From Juglans regia (Eukaryota; Streptophyta; Magnoliopsida; Fagales; Juglandaceae): a stretch of 64,000 nucleotides of DNA. This document shows positions 25,401 through 37,410 of the stretch, in pieces. Numbering within the stretch: position 1 is the first letter of the stretch; each line of letters starts with the position of its first letter. The notes beneath the pieces are model-generated. The model was not told the origin of the DNA and searched no databases. It saw only the letters and a program-made list of their open reading frames with translations. The DNA lies in the NCBI RefSeq assembly GCF_001411555.2, contig NC_049912.1, positions 26,421,722 through 26,485,721 on the forward strand. Reading direction: 5' to 3'. Position numbers and translations under genes: made by a program.

Positions 25401-28400
25401 GGGAGGGGGTGTTCTAAGGAGGGCAAGGGGTATTATGGTGTGTGCCTATGGAAATTTATCAAAAAGGGGTGGAATAGTTTTGAAAAACATAAAGTTAGAG
25501 GTTAAAAAGGGTGCAAGAATCCGTTTTTGGTTTGACGAATGGTGTGGTGAGAGAGCTCTTTTTACTGTTTTTCTGGTTGTTTTCAGCTTTGTTAAAATTC
25601 AGCAGGCTACGGTTTCAGAGGTGTTGTGTCATGCTAATGGGACTGTGCATTAGCATGTTATTTTCACTAGAAATGCTCTGGATTGGGAACTTGATGAGAT
25701 TGCAGATTTTTTCAATTTCTTGTATTCTCTGAATATAAGAGGAGATGGGAGGGATCAAATGATGTGGATACACACGGGGAGCAAAAATTTTTCAGTTAAA
25801 TCATATTATAAGGTGTTGGTTGTATAACAGCATATCTCTTTTCTGTGGAATAGTATTTGGAGGGTTTTTGTGCCGTCTAAAGTCACATTTTTTACTTGGA
25901 CAGCTACACTTGAGAAGATCTTGACGGTTGACAATTTGGGAAAACGAGGTAATTGGTATGACTGTTATGAAGTGGTGCTTCATGTGTAAGAATAATGATG
26001 AATTGATTGATCATTTACTCTTACATTGTGAGGTGGCTAGGGCTGGTTGGTGTTCTTAGTAGAGCTGGGTTGAGTTAGGTTATGCCAAAGAGAGTGGTGG
26101 ATCTACTTGCATGTTGGAATAGGCATCATAGTAGCTCTCAATTGGCAGCGGCATGGAGGACGATTCCTTTGTGCATAATGTGGTGTATATGGATGGAAAG
26201 GAACGAGAGGTGCTTTAACAACAAGGAGCGAGTTGTTGAGGATATCTAGAAATTTTTTGTGTCTTCTCTGCTTCAGTGGTTTTTTACTATTGTACTTGAG
26301 GGAGGGAATGTTCATGAGTTTTTGTTTTCTTTTCAGGTTTCTAGAATGTAATTAGGTGTTTCTTTTGTATACTACACGTGTACATGGGCTTCGCCTAGTT
26401 TCATTCGTTCAATAAAGTTTCTTACTAATAAAAAAAAAGGTAAAACAAAAGAGCTTTTTTAATAAAAAATAATAATAATAATAATCTATATAACAAAAGA
26501 GGGTGCAACCCTGGTACAAAGTATACAAGAGATCCACTTAACAATATCTGCTGCACAGGGTTTTCATTTGTATCAATTTAATAAATAAGCAATTATAAGT
26601 CACCAGCTCATGGGCAAATACAAGTCAATTTACCAACTCGAGTGAAATGTACTGCTAATAATCCAATATCCTAAATTCTCAGTTTCACTTTGATACTCCA
26701 GTCATCTACTGAACTTGACAGAATCAAGATCTAATCACAACTAATGGCGGCAGAAACACAAATGCCCAAAGCAGGTGGGAAACTGCCAAAGACTGCACAA
26801 GACTACAGCAGAGATGAATTACCTGTAGCAATTTTTCTTCCAGTTGCTTCCGCTTTGCAGATCTGACACCTTCATCAAAATATGCAGCTTCCGCATCATA
26901 CCTAGAATGACAGGAATAATGTGCTCAATACTTAAAAAGAAAACCATATTTAACAATATTTCTACAGACACGAAAGAAGAGGGGGAAAGATGATTTTAAA
27001 GGATAGTTTTCAAACCTCAGTTTATAACTTGAAGATGGCATGAACAGATATAGTCATCGTGGTGGTATTAGGCAAGGTAACAAGACAGTCAACTCCACTC
27101 AAACCAACTAACCATAAGCACACTTAAGTAGGGGGTCAGCTATGGAACCTCATTAATTAATTGGAATCTTCTACCATGTATTCTTTTCCATCATTCCCTC
27201 CCATATAATGAACATATCCTTTTTCATACATTCAACCCATGTATTCTAATTCTTCCTCTACCACTTTTCACTCCATCATCTTGAATTAAATCAAACTTTC
27301 TCAATGGTAATTTACTTGGTCTCCTTCACACATGACCAAACAACCTGAATATCTACCATATGCCACCACCCTCGCTAATAATGCTTTAAGCCATATATCA
27401 GTTATACTTGAATATCAATTATCAATCTATATGAGTATATGAAAACATAGAAATAAACAAACAAAAGAGAACATGACCCATCAAAGTCAAAAGATAATTC
27501 AGTCAAGCATGTTAATTTGCTTTCTTCTTTGGGGGGTCCCTTTATGAATGACGAATACTCTTCTCCAAAGTTGACCACTTCACATTAGTGTTGGGAATGG
27601 TGAACACCAATTAGACAACACGCATTAACATACAACCACACAAATCCGTCAAATGTTCATGAGCACTGACCAGAAAGCCTCATCTATCATAAAATCTCAT
27701 AACTCCTTTGCTATGGTGCTAAACCACCAATAACGTACATGAGATGATTAGGTACATGAGATACACTTACTTTGATAGAAAGTCATCAAGAATTGAACTG
27801 AGCTTTTTCCCAAAGCCAGGAATAAGACCAGATTGCACAGCCTCTTCCAAGTGGCACCAGTCCTGTGGTCATTTAAAGCAATTTGGATGTTGGTGGTTCA
27901 CAATATTGACCAGGATTGTTTAAAAACATTGGATTATATGAACTGCAGGTACCTCATTTGCAGCAAAAGATGAATACTTTTCATTAGCGATCTCTTCACA
28001 GCGTACAGTAGCCACCATAACCTAAAAATGGATGGATCTTGCATGACATAAACAAGATAACAAACATGCACCAATGGGCCTCTGTTGAACAAATTTTACC
28101 TTGTGAGCGGGAAGGTCAAGGTCCTTGTTTTCCTTAATAACTTTCCAAATTTGCTGTGCACTAAAGGAAAACCCTGAAGCAGGAACTACACCACGTCGAT
28201 CTCCCGCAAGCCCACCAGGCGCAATGGAATGAAAGAATCGTTGTCTTAAGTTAGCAACCTACATTACATGAGTGTATAAACAAAACACACACACATGAAG
28301 TTTTTAGATAAGTTCATCTGGCCAAAGTCTTTGCACAATGCTCCAGACTGACCCCAAGTTCTATACAGTAGGCAAAGAATATTTCTATTAGAATTCAACA

Positions 28401-31400
28401 ACCAGACACTGGGAGAAAATCAAAAATAAATTATTTTATTTCAATAACTGAAAAAAAAAATATTAATCAGGGCAGTCTCAATAAGTGGATGCATACCTGC
28501 TCTTTAAATTGCTCTTCTTTTTCTTCATAACTAGAAAGAGCAACAACTTCAACCTGAAAATTCAATCATTAATAATATACACCATAAATGCATGAGAACC
28601 TATCTAAGCTAGACCATGACATCTTACATTGAAAAACTCATTTAGTGGAGTTTCCTTGTGCGCGTGGGGTTTAGAAACAGAGTCCCATATCTGCAGTTAA
28701 AGAGAATAAAGATAAAAATAGTGGTAATAGTAGCTTAAAGAGTCATCAAAGATCAACAAAATAAGAAAAAATGCACAAATCTCTTACCTTCTGAACATCT
28801 TCTCTTAGAACAGGTTCTAAATTTTCCAGTGGTGTCTAAAAAACACAAGGTTAAACACAATTAAAAACTCATCTCAACTAAACAGAGAAGCCTTGAACGC
28901 CTTAACCCAAAAATGACAGCACTAAAACATGAATGAGAGACCAAAAAAGAAAGATCTCCCTCGAGCTTCAGCATGAATTACACCAGAAGAGAGGAACACA
29001 CCCTTGTTTTATCACGTATTACAAACATCAGAGTTGTTTTGCGTGGACTGAACAATCGCATCATGACCTGTAAGCAGATACCAGCATAAAGTTGTTTGAA
29101 TGAGACTTTCAAAATTCTGAATAGCTGCTTATATTCGCAGGTCGACAGAGATACCTGGAATACAGTCTTTAGAAGAGGCTTATTTGCAGCTTGCTCACGA
29201 CCGATATCATGACACCACCTGCATTAAAAAAAAAAAAGGCTCAAGAAAATAATTTATAAACTACAGAAGCCACCACGCAAAACACTTAACTAAACAGAAA
29301 TAATCATAAGTTTTAGTAACTCTACACCAGAACAACTTACATGTTTATGAGCACTATATCTGAAACAGCAAGAGCGAAAAGGGCACTCTGCTTCTCGAAT
29401 GCAGTATCATCCTGAAAAGAAGATAAAATATAATTAAACAGATGCACAAAGTTACTGCTATCCATATCTCTTCCCCTTTTGAGAATTACCTTCTCTTAAC
29501 TTCAACGGAACAAAAATCAGGTAAGGATCAGTAAGCATCCATATACACACTCCTCAATTCAAACTCTATAATTATAATGTATTGAGAATGATCTCTACTT
29601 CCTTGTAAGAAAATTTGACAGATATTGAAGAATTCAGAAGTTCCTTACAAAAAACTACCAGGTCAGATACTTAAGAAATTTAAAATGTAATGTCAAATGG
29701 TGGATGGTAAAATAACTAAGTAAAAACTTAGTCCCAAATAAAGATTGCATGTAACAGTTTTAAAAACCTGCAACGAGTCTTACAACTTAATTATTAAATT
29801 GAAGAATTTATCGCCAAATGAAAACAAAATATGACTATATAAGCTTGATAAATTAAGGACACAATTGCTCCATAATTTAAGATGTTTTCTTGTTAAACTG
29901 CATGTATAGGGACAGGGGATGCACAGGGAATGCAAAATTAATTACTTACAAATGAGAGCGCATTCAAAAAGTGAATAGTGCATTTGTGAACAACCACTAA
30001 TAAAAGAACTGCAAAGACAATAGGATGCATGCCATGATAGAAGCATTCGGAAATTGAAAGATTTATTTGGAAAATCAGGGACAAAAAGGCACCTCTCCAC
30101 GTTCTCTTCCATCTGTACCCTCCAAATCCATAACAAGGGTGCAAGGCTCTATACCAGCACAATTTGCCAACCAAATACCTTTAGTTGTTTGGGACCTAAA
30201 AAAGCAGCAGATCCAGTCAGTCTAAGTTCTCCGATCAAAGTCTAAAGTAATACATATTAAGAAAACCGTGAAAGCATGCCTTCCTCTAAAAGCATCCATC
30301 TCCCTGAAGTTGGTACCAAACAAATGATTTAGTAGAGTGCTCTTCCCTGTTCAGATCATGGAAAATAGTGTGAAAATACTAATGTTCCGTGTGCTAAGAC
30401 AGATGTAGGATGTGATTTACAGTTACAAATGAAGAAACAAATTAAATTTCCATCACAGCAAAAAGGTGAAATCCTAATATCTAAAAGCAAAAGACAAAAA
30501 GAAACTAAACCGTATTCAGTAACAGCTTGACAAAATCCGATAAGAAGAGATGTAACATTCAGGTGCCATTTGGATAGTAAGTTAAGATGAGATGAGTTGA
30601 AATGAAAGTTGAATAAAATATTGTTAGAATATTATTTTTTTAATATTATTATTGTTTTGGGAATTGAAAAAGTTAAATTATTTATTATATTTTATGTGAA
30701 AATTTAGAAAAGTTGTAATGATAAGATGAGATGAGATGAAACACTTTCACTATCCAAACGGAGCCTATTTCAGCATGGCAGCCATGCCTCAGATTCTGCA
30801 AGATTAAAGTAAACCCACTTCCAACTTATCATGCTTTATGAACGCACAAAGTCTCGTCCAAAAAACCCATTTCAATCACAAGAACAGCATTCTTAAAGCT
30901 CAAAAGATTAAAAGGAAAAAGCATTTTATTGCATGTAAATACATCCCTAAAAAGCATGACTGGTAAACGATAAAACTAAAGATCAATGGGCTTATAAAGA
31001 AAAGAATGCATACCGCTACTTTGTGGGCCCATGATTGAGACTACGGCATATGATAGTCCACATTCACCTAATCTCACCTCCTTGATAAAGCTTTCAATTC
31101 CAGTGGCATTGAATATGCCATCTCCATCAATAAGTTGAGTTGAATAACACTCGTCACTCCTTGCTGTATAACAAAATGGTTCATGTATCAGAGAAAAAAG
31201 TAAAAGTAAAGGTTCTGAAGCTTCAAATTAATCATACAAATGACTTGGCAGAAAATAAGTAAATTAAACGCATATAAACTATCCACCATCATCACAAGTA
31301 TTGTTGTGATTCGTGAATTGAATTCATGAAGATTTTTTTATATAAGTAATTGAATTCATGAAGATTAGGCTGGCAAAACACTCCTGCCATCCTTTTCAAT

Positions 31401-32118
31401 TCAAAAAGTGCAGCCATCTGATTATACAAGCCAATGATAACTACATCATTGCCTTCCCAGAATAGACAAGATAACCATGTCTATGTGCTAGGCCTTAAAT
31501 CATTGCCATCTTCTGGCACCAACTAAATAAACAGGGCAATTACAATCACAGTATTTTCCACTTGACCCTATATTGAGTTGTGGAGAAAACTTAGAAACCC
31601 CCAGAACCCAGAATAAATTCAAATTTCAGCCAGTAGTTTGGTTCCTCGCTGATCCAAATAAATCATATTAGGAATTAGCCTTGCAATACCATACATGTAG
31701 TTCCACGACCTAAAAAGCAACAAATATTAAAACTCACTAACCCAGTTTCTTTTCCTACATTTTCTCAGTAACCAAACAAATAGAAATGCAAGAGTCTGTA
31801 CGGCGACCCACAAGCAAATAATTAAAACTGCTCAAAAACCTTAAACCTATATTAAATTTTCCAAAAATTAATACCATCAATAACTAATCGGACCCATTAA
31901 ATGAACCGGCTTCAAAACACCAACCAGACACTAAACCCAAATAAAACTTGACAAGCCCAAAGCGTATAGGTATTGTATTGTAACTTCAATTTTCCGTTAC
32001 ATTCGAAAGAAAATCCAATCGATCGGATGCACGGGAAACGTATAATTAATGAAAACTAGTCATAATTATGGGATTGTAGCATAAATCAGATGGATCAAAG
32101 ACTCAGAAATTTACCCAT
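18017..32118 (-). CDS. RHD3: RHD3/SEY1-type dynamin-like GTPase that shapes the ER
   Basis: Twenty-three exons join in phase, totalling 2433 nt (810 residues). From the start they are 32115-32118, 31014-31163, 30280-30346, 30093-30195, 29341-29411, 29155-29218, 29002-29067, 28788-28835, 28628-28690, 28497-28553, 28100-28258, 27953-28021, 27771-27862, 26823-26901, 22101-22266, 21666-21790, 20725-20987, 20544-20640, 20302-20466, 19521-19625, 19230-19324, 19000-19096 and 18017-18244. The first exon codes only ATG plus one base. A P-loop (GPQSSGKST) at about 46-54, [13 protein letters not shown] near 93-108 and VIRDKTR near 169-175 form the GTPase. A long helical middle follows, then a hairpin of two membrane segments at about 680-735 ([31 protein letters not shown]) and a Ser-rich tail. 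The family fuses ER tubules (atlastin/Sey1p analogues) and is needed for root-hair growth. Introns 3 and 20 use GC donors. Intron 14 holds a LINE in opposite orientation. The assignment is firm; which paralogue of the RHD3 group it is remains open. Confidence 0.95.
18391..18475 (+). repeat. LINE 3'-tail fragment, plus orientation
   Basis: GTTGCTCTTGTATACGACG is followed by TGTATACAGGTGCTCC and a ...TTAATGAAATATTATTACTTA run. This resembles the 3' ends of the two LINEs in the window (GTATACTTCCTGTGTACATG, then a CTTAT-A tail). It lies in the last intron of the RHD3-like gene and is diverged. Confidence 0.35.
18795..18868 (-). repeat. LINE 3'-tail fragment, minus orientation
   Basis: On the minus strand this reads CCTGTGTACTTGGC, TTTTGCCTATTTACTTG, ATTCAATAAAATTTTATTTTACC, then a short A-rich run. 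That is the layout of a plant LINE 3' end without its body. It is in the last intron of the RHD3-like gene. Confidence 0.45.
19433..19468. repeat. (GA)n microsatellite in RHD3-like intron
   Basis: About 17 GA units lie in the intron between exons 20 and 21, close to the GC donor at 19520. Confidence 0.9.
21281..21330 (-). repeat. Possible LINE 3'-tail fragment
   Basis: On the minus strand CCTTTGGGTTTTAATGAATT is followed by TTGATTACTTATAAAAAAG, matching the ACTTAT plus poly(A) end of other retroposon tails here. It is intronic in the RHD3-like gene. Confidence 0.35.
22340..22427 (+). repeat. Short retroposon fragment with 19-bp target duplication
   Basis: AGAAGTATTATTGACCAAA occurs at 22340-22358 and 22409-22427. 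The 50-bp insert between them begins TCGGCCATGGGGTGGTTCCC and ends in a TAAA-repeat tail (AAATAAATAAATAAATAAAA). This is a 5'-truncated retroposon on the plus strand in intron 14 of the RHD3-like gene. Its TAAA-type tail differs from the two L1 LINEs, suggesting another family (RTE- or SINE-like). Confidence 0.65.
22636..23704 (+). pseudogene. LINE ORF1 remnant (RNA-binding protein)
   Basis: The frame aligns with ORF1 of the younger LINE: [22 protein letters not shown] here, against KENDRWWSITESSRRVVKY there. The second Trp codon has therefore become TGA at about 22660. Downstream, [21 protein letters not shown] matches FGHDKRRGMIVVPEGRKGEGW. A GGTATG hexamer repeat lies at about 23322-23340. 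The frame closes at a TAG at 23702. It is non-functional. Confidence 0.7.
24050..26350 (+). pseudogene. LINE ORF2 remnant: reverse transcriptase and zf-RVT, no endonuclease
   Basis: Fragments in shifting frames include [44 protein letters not shown] and [10 protein letters not shown] (the RT active-site block). They continue with [34 protein letters not shown] and a zinc-finger-like end, [19 protein letters not shown]. Several internal stops (for example at 25043 and 25652) and frameshifts rule out a product. Confidence 0.75.
30561..30766. repeat. CTATCCAAACG-family MITE, copy B
   Basis: This is the best-preserved copy. The left end, AGGTGCCATTTGGATAGTAA, is the near complement of the right end, CACTATCCAAACGGAGCCT. 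Subterminal AAGATGAGATGAG occurs on one side and ATAAGATGAGATGAGATGAA on the other. It lies in the second intron of the RHD3-like gene. Confidence 0.75.
31316..31366 (-). repeat. Micro-insertion with 19-bp target duplication
   Basis: AATTGAATTCATGAAGATT occurs at 31316-31334 and 31348-31366, separated by just TTTTTATATAAGT. On the minus strand the insert is ACTTATATAAAAA, the very end of an L1 tail. It lies in the first intron of the RHD3-like gene. Confidence 0.7.
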
Positions 32119-32324
32119 GTCGTAGAGGTTGATTGAGCCTAGATTCCGAGCTCGGAAATGCGGGAGACAGAGATCGATTTAATTTACGGAGAGAGAAGGG
32201 GGGGTTGGACAGGGACCGATCCCAGAGGGAAATTGATCGCTTTTCTTCTCTGAAAAGAGTGGGCTTGACTGTCTTTGTCAAATTGTTCCTGGCTTCGTGC
32301 GATCAAATCACTAAAGTGGGATAC

Positions 32325-32487
32325 AATAATTTCATTTCAATCGTATCGTTATTACAATTTTTAAAATTTTTTAAATAAAATATAATAAATAATTTAAATT
32401 TTTAAATTTAAAACGATAATAATATTTTATTTAATTTTTATCTAAAATCATTTTATTTTATCTTACTATTCAAAACATACCTAAAAC
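32325..32487. repeat. CTATCCAAACG-family MITE, copy C
   Basis: The shared core (ATAATAAATAATTTAAATTT, AATAATATTTTATTTAATTT) is followed by TTACTATTCAAAACATACC. It sits immediately before copy D, in the promoter region of the RHD3-like gene. Confidence 0.5.
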
Positions 32488-32518
32488 ATGTTGCATTTTT
32501 TTGCCTTTATTTTTTAAG

Positions 32519-32709
32519 TTTGAGATATGATATGAAATGATTTTAGATAAAAATTAAAAATTAAATAAAATATCATTAAATATAATTTTTTAATATTATT
32601 ATTTTAAATTTTGAAAAAATTAAATTATTTATTATATTTTCTATAAAAATTTAAAAAAATTATAATAATTAGATGAAATAAAATCGTTTTTATATCCAAA
32701 CGGATCTAA
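32519..32709. repeat. CTATCCAAACG-family MITE, copy D
   Basis: The core is in the opposite orientation to copy C (AAATTAAATAAAATATCATT, AAAATTAAATTATTTATTAT) and ends in TATATCCAAACGGATC. Copies C and D are arranged head-to-head within 400 bp. Confidence 0.55.
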
Positions 32710-34759
32710 GAGTGTGGTAAATGTTTGGTTAAGAAAATTACTTATTTAGAATTTTTTTTTTAATTTTTGTCTATAAAATAAATTTTAAAAAATTGGATTA
32801 TAAAAAAAAACAGACTTTTCACTATAAAAATAAATAAATAAATGCAAGGGAAAATCAAACTACAGTATTAAGTTCTAAAAGTGATAATAAATTTTCAAAA
32901 AACAATTTATCCATCAAAAAATCTTCACAACCTTCTAATATTTTACACTCTATATTATTTTTAATTTTTATTATTTTTTTCTTTTATCAAATATTTATTA
33001 TATGAATAATAAATAGAAAATTTGAAATAATTTAAAAAAAATAAACTCAAAAAAATATTAAAAATTTAAAAAAATATAAAATGTGGAGTGTGCTTAAGGT
33101 TGTGTAACAAACCTCTTTATCCATAATAAGATTTGCCTAAAAACATAGAATTATTAGGATAATATATAAAAAAAAAAAAAGTGGGTGAATTAATCCAATT
33201 TAAAAGGTCAAAATATATCAACATTTGGATTATAAATTTATAAGTGGTCGTTAGTCATCAACTAATATATCAACATTGGGCCCCAAGGCGCAATGAACAC
33301 CCCATTTGGTAATCCGAAGTTCCCAACTCCTGCGCTTCGAATACAATCGAATGTACCAGATCTTTTCCCATCACTTCATTGGGTGCTGACTTGGCAAGGA
33401 TTCATTGGATGGATGATGGAGAGATAGTACGACCATGGCCAACATAAATTAAGAGAATTCCAGCTCAGAGAAAGTAAAAAATGAAAACAAAAAATAGGGA
33501 GGTTAGGTTGGTAATGGGCGGTTAGGTTTGGTACGCAAGACGATGGTACGTCTACTATCGTCCACCGACCTAATGGGGCCCACTGGCCGCCCTCGTATCC
33601 TTTCCCCAAAAAAAAAAAAAAAAGGACATGGGCGGTTTAAAAATCCACGCTCCACGGTGCTGCTTTCGGTCTTTAACTTCGCAGTGGATCCCACACGTGC
33701 GAATCTCGGATTACCATGCACAGAGTCACAGACCCTACGTACGTTCCTCTGCAAGAGAGAACAGGCAGTAACCCTAGGCCATCAAGTACTTGAATTACAA
33801 ATATAAAATTAAGAATTTTGTTATCTATAAATAAGTTTATTATTATCTTCATATTCTAAATTTAAATTAATATTATTTTTAATAAAATATATTTTCTGAT
33901 TAATCATACTAAATAAGTGTACATATTAATATACAAAATCACTTATAATTATATTTTTTTTAAAATCAATTGAACTGATGTGGTTTTTTTTTACCTACGA
34001 TTGACACTAATAAATAGTGTTAATTTAAATAAGTACTGAGTCGGAAGGTCACGTACATATTTCATTTTTGTTTATGACTTTTCTCTCGTGCCATAAGATC
34101 TGATTTTTATTTTTATTTTTTATTTTTATTTTTTTAAAGATCTGATTTTTAATGAAAATAACTTGGGATGTTTTGAGTAATATAGGATTTATTATAGGGA
34201 ATACATTTTATATAGTGATAAATCTTGAATATTATACAAACGCAACTTGTTTTATATCGAGTTAAATGTCGAATCACTCTAACATGTTCATATCATATAG
34301 ATCGGGTCTGTCATTGACTTTTCACTTATGAAACGTAACTCAAATAATTCATGTGCATGCAACAGTTCAAATCTTGGATGGGACTCAATCTTTTGGTTCC
34401 GATCATTCTTTTTTCTTTTTTTCTAAAGTATTGTAATATATATTGGCTTTAGGAAAATTATAAGGAGCTCTTACTCCACCGAACTTATATCTTGCATCCG
34501 TTAGTTTATATAATAAATATTTCATTTGTTGAGAAAAAAAAAAATAATAATAATAAAAAAACATATCCTATTATCAAAGCCCTTACCACTCAAGTCAACC
34601 TCTGTTCATAGGCTTTTGTGGTGAAGAATATTTGGTTCCTAAAATACTAGCCCTTTCAATTTTTAATATAAGTTAGTATATATATAATTTGACGGTCAAA
34701 GAAAAATTTTATTCCGCTCTATAGAGTGATTGTATCATTTTTTCTTTTAATGTACTATT

Positions 34760-35370
34760 AGGGATGTACAAAATTCGGTCCGAACTGGACCGAAATCCCC
34801 CCTAGTCGGTCTCGGTCCCATATATTATGGATTGAATAAATTTAATTCGGTCTCATGGTCTATAATAATTTAATATATTATTTTTATATAGTAATCATAT
34901 AATTTAATATAATTTTCATATAATTTATTATCAATGATCATATAAAATATAAAATAATATATGTTATCAATTAATAATATATCATAAATAATGTGATAAA
35001 AAATTAATGACAAATTGATAATTATTTATTAATAATATACAGAATATAAAAAGTTTAATATAGCTCATTATGTATTAACTATCATAATACATTTACATAC
35101 TCTAAATTAATACCAAATTAACAATTAACATCATAAATATAATTAGAATTAACAATTTGTTTGATGAGTTAAATAGTTAATTACATAGTCTATATTAAAT
35201 AGTTTACTTAACTTTAATTTTATTAATTTACGTGCAAAAAATATGATCAATCGAACTAATAGGGACCGATCCTGTTCAAAGTGAAAAAACTATGGATTGA
35301 AGAAATTCGATCTGATTCAAAAAACACCCTCTAAACTGACCAGACCGTACTGAATTCACCTCGTACTATC
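34760..35370. repeat. Unclassified AT-rich repeat with GGTCCGAACTGGACC ends
   Basis: It opens with a near-palindrome (CGGTCCGAACTGGACCG). It closes near 35340 with CTGACCAGACCGTACTGAAT, which resembles the complement. The interior is simple AT-rich sequence without coding potential. Confidence 0.3.
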
Positions 35371-35491
35371 ATTTGATTGATTATAACATTGGTTTTTAAG
35401 TACTTTCTATCAATATCATTATTCTTTCTTATTTGCTCAAGTCTTATAACTCGGATTAGAACCGATTAGACTAGTTGGATTGATATCAAGA

Positions 35492-35668
35492 ATGTTTGTT
35501 TGGAAAAGAGACGATCTCATCTCATAATTTTTTTTAAATTTATATATAAAATATAATAAATAATTAATTAATTTTTTAATTATAAAATAATAATAATATT
35601 AAAAAATAAAAAAATATTCAATTAATATAAAAATTAACTATTCTCATTTCACCATCCAAACGATTACA
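35492..35668. repeat. CTATCCAAACG-family MITE, copy E
   Basis: It runs from TGTTTGTTTGGAAAAGAGAC to CACCATCCAAACGATTA, with the shared ATATAATAAATAATTAATTA core. Confidence 0.6.
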
Positions 35669-36821
35669 AAATGGGCCAGATCCATGAACTTATCACCAAG
35701 GTCCAACGCGTGGTGTAGGTCCTAGGAGGTCTGTTTATCACGTTCAACAGTCCAGCGTCAATCTGTTCTTAATTCTCACGGCGCTAAGAAAATGCCAGTT
35801 TGTCTTTGATTTTGACCTGTGTATTTTATTTTTTTAATATTTACAAAGGTTACTGTAATAAATTTATATATATATATTTTGTAATGTTTAGAAAAATAAA
35901 AAATACAGAATGCCGAACCGTCACGCCAAGTTGCCAGCCAACGTTAAGTCTGTACGGCAAAATAGCATGATACTTTGAAAAATATGTCTTTTCAAATTGC
36001 CGTAACTTATCTTATCATGAACTTAACATTCATCTCAAGAAATAAAATATTTTATATCCTTAAATTACAAATTTTTACATTTTACATTAAAATAAATAAG
36101 ATGTATGGTATTAATATAGACTAGCGTGACATGTACTTATAATTTAGAACAATATTACGTATAATCTTTATTTTAAAGACTGTAATGTAAGTTTAAATAA
36201 TTTTATTTTTAAAATTATAAAAATATATTTCTTAAAATTATATTTTTTTTCATTTAATAAAATGTCTGCACATACAATCTCAAAATGAAGACTGTAAAGA
36301 AAATTTCTCTATAATTTGATATACAATACTCATAATAGACAAATTTTAAGTGAAAGATAAAGTGCATTAACTTAGGCATAGCTTAAATATTTTGTGTGCA
36401 CGCGATAACTTTGTCATCTATTTTATCGTCTCCCTCTTCTACAAAAAATATATTTTATAATCTTGTAGAGATAAATAATGTACACAGTAACTTAGGTCGC
36501 TATAAATTATGGATATATGAACAAAATTGCATTAAAAACTTAGATAAGATATAAATAAATAATAAGAATATTTAAGAAAATGAAATGATTAATCTAAGGT
36601 GTGATTGAAGTTTAAGCGGATAGTTACAAATAAAAAACGAGTGAGATATTAGCAAGTTTTATGGGACGTTATTTCAGCCCTTATTTTATTTTTAGAAACA
36701 TTAAATACAGTCTTGTAAATTTGTAACGCGCAAATTTCGTACATTTTATTTTAAATAATAGAGTTAATATTAAAAATAATTATTTTTCAAGTCGTAAATT
36801 TATTGAATTAAGATGTTGTTT

Positions 36822-37000
36822 GAATAGTAAATTGAGATTCATCGAAATGAAAATTAAATAAAATATTGTTAAAATATTATTTTTTAATATTAATATTATT
36901 TTTAAATTAAAAAAATTAAATTATTTATTATATTTCATATAAAAACTTAAAAAAATTATAATAATAAAATAAAATATTTTCACTGTCCAAACATGCCTAA
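36822..37000. repeat. CTATCCAAACG-family MITE, copy F
   Basis: It runs from GATGTTGTTTGAATAGTAAA to CACTGTCCAAACATGCCTAA, with TTGTTAAAATATTATTTTTT and TAAATTATTTATTATATTTC in between. It ends about 400 bp before the MSI4-like start codon. Confidence 0.6.
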
Positions 37001-37410
37001 GACGTTTTGGTAGTAAAATATTCTACTATTATTTATTATTTTTCACATAATTTTTTCTATGATGAGATTTTTTATTTATTTTATAATTAAGGAAATGTTT
37101 ATTTATTTATTTTATAATTAAGGAAATACTTTTTGTATGAATTTTATTTTATTTTTTAAAAAATATATGTAAAAAAAGAGAAAAAAAAACATAAAATACA
37201 CGAGCGGGAGGCGGGAGCGCCCAGCCGTGACTGTGTATCTTTTCTCCTTCTCCATTCGCGCCTCCGCACTGCATTACTGACAGACTGTAAAATAGGACAA
37301 ATACACTGACAGTCAAGAGTCAAGACTCGAACACACTCGGATACTGAGGGAGGAGGAGGAGGCGAGAGAGCTACCGAGCTAGCGAGAGCGAGAGAGAATC
37401 GGGGAGTAAA

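Larger units (their letters stand above)
22580..26440 (+). mobile_element. Decayed L1-type LINE inside RHD3-like intron 14
   Basis: The element reads on the plus strand, antisense to its host gene. ORF1 remnants come first, then a jump at about 24040 straight into reverse transcriptase. About 1.4 kb equivalent to the start of ORF2 (endonuclease and linker) is missing compared with the copy at 47402-53298. RT and zinc-finger regions are broken by many stops and frameshifts. The 3' end has TAATTAGGTGTTTC, GTGTACATGGGCTTCGCC and a terminal A-run (26430-26440). The 5' limit is approximate and no target duplication was found, as expected for an old copy. Confidence 0.8.
32119..37410. other. Intergenic, AT-rich, MITE-dense
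   Basis: This 5.3-kb gap separates the divergently transcribed RHD3-like (minus) and MSI4-like (plus) genes, so it contains both promoters. It holds four MITE copies (32325, 32519, 35492, 36822). An AT-rich element at about 34760-35370 opens with ATTCGGTCCGAACTGGACCG. A MITE-like inverted repeat lies at about 36150-36300. The 33280-33790 block is less AT-rich and has short ORFs with no recognisable protein. The final 200 bp (37200-37410) is GC- and GA-rich, consistent with the MSI4-like 5' UTR. Confidence 0.6.

Noticed and set aside
22709..26350. A domesticated LINE protein in the RHD3-like intron
   Set aside because: Many stops and frameshifts and a missing endonuclease show neutral decay.
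33503..33806. Overlapping 77-92-codon frames on both strands
   Set aside because: No recognisable protein, no splice context, and low-complexity A-runs inside; treated as intergenic.
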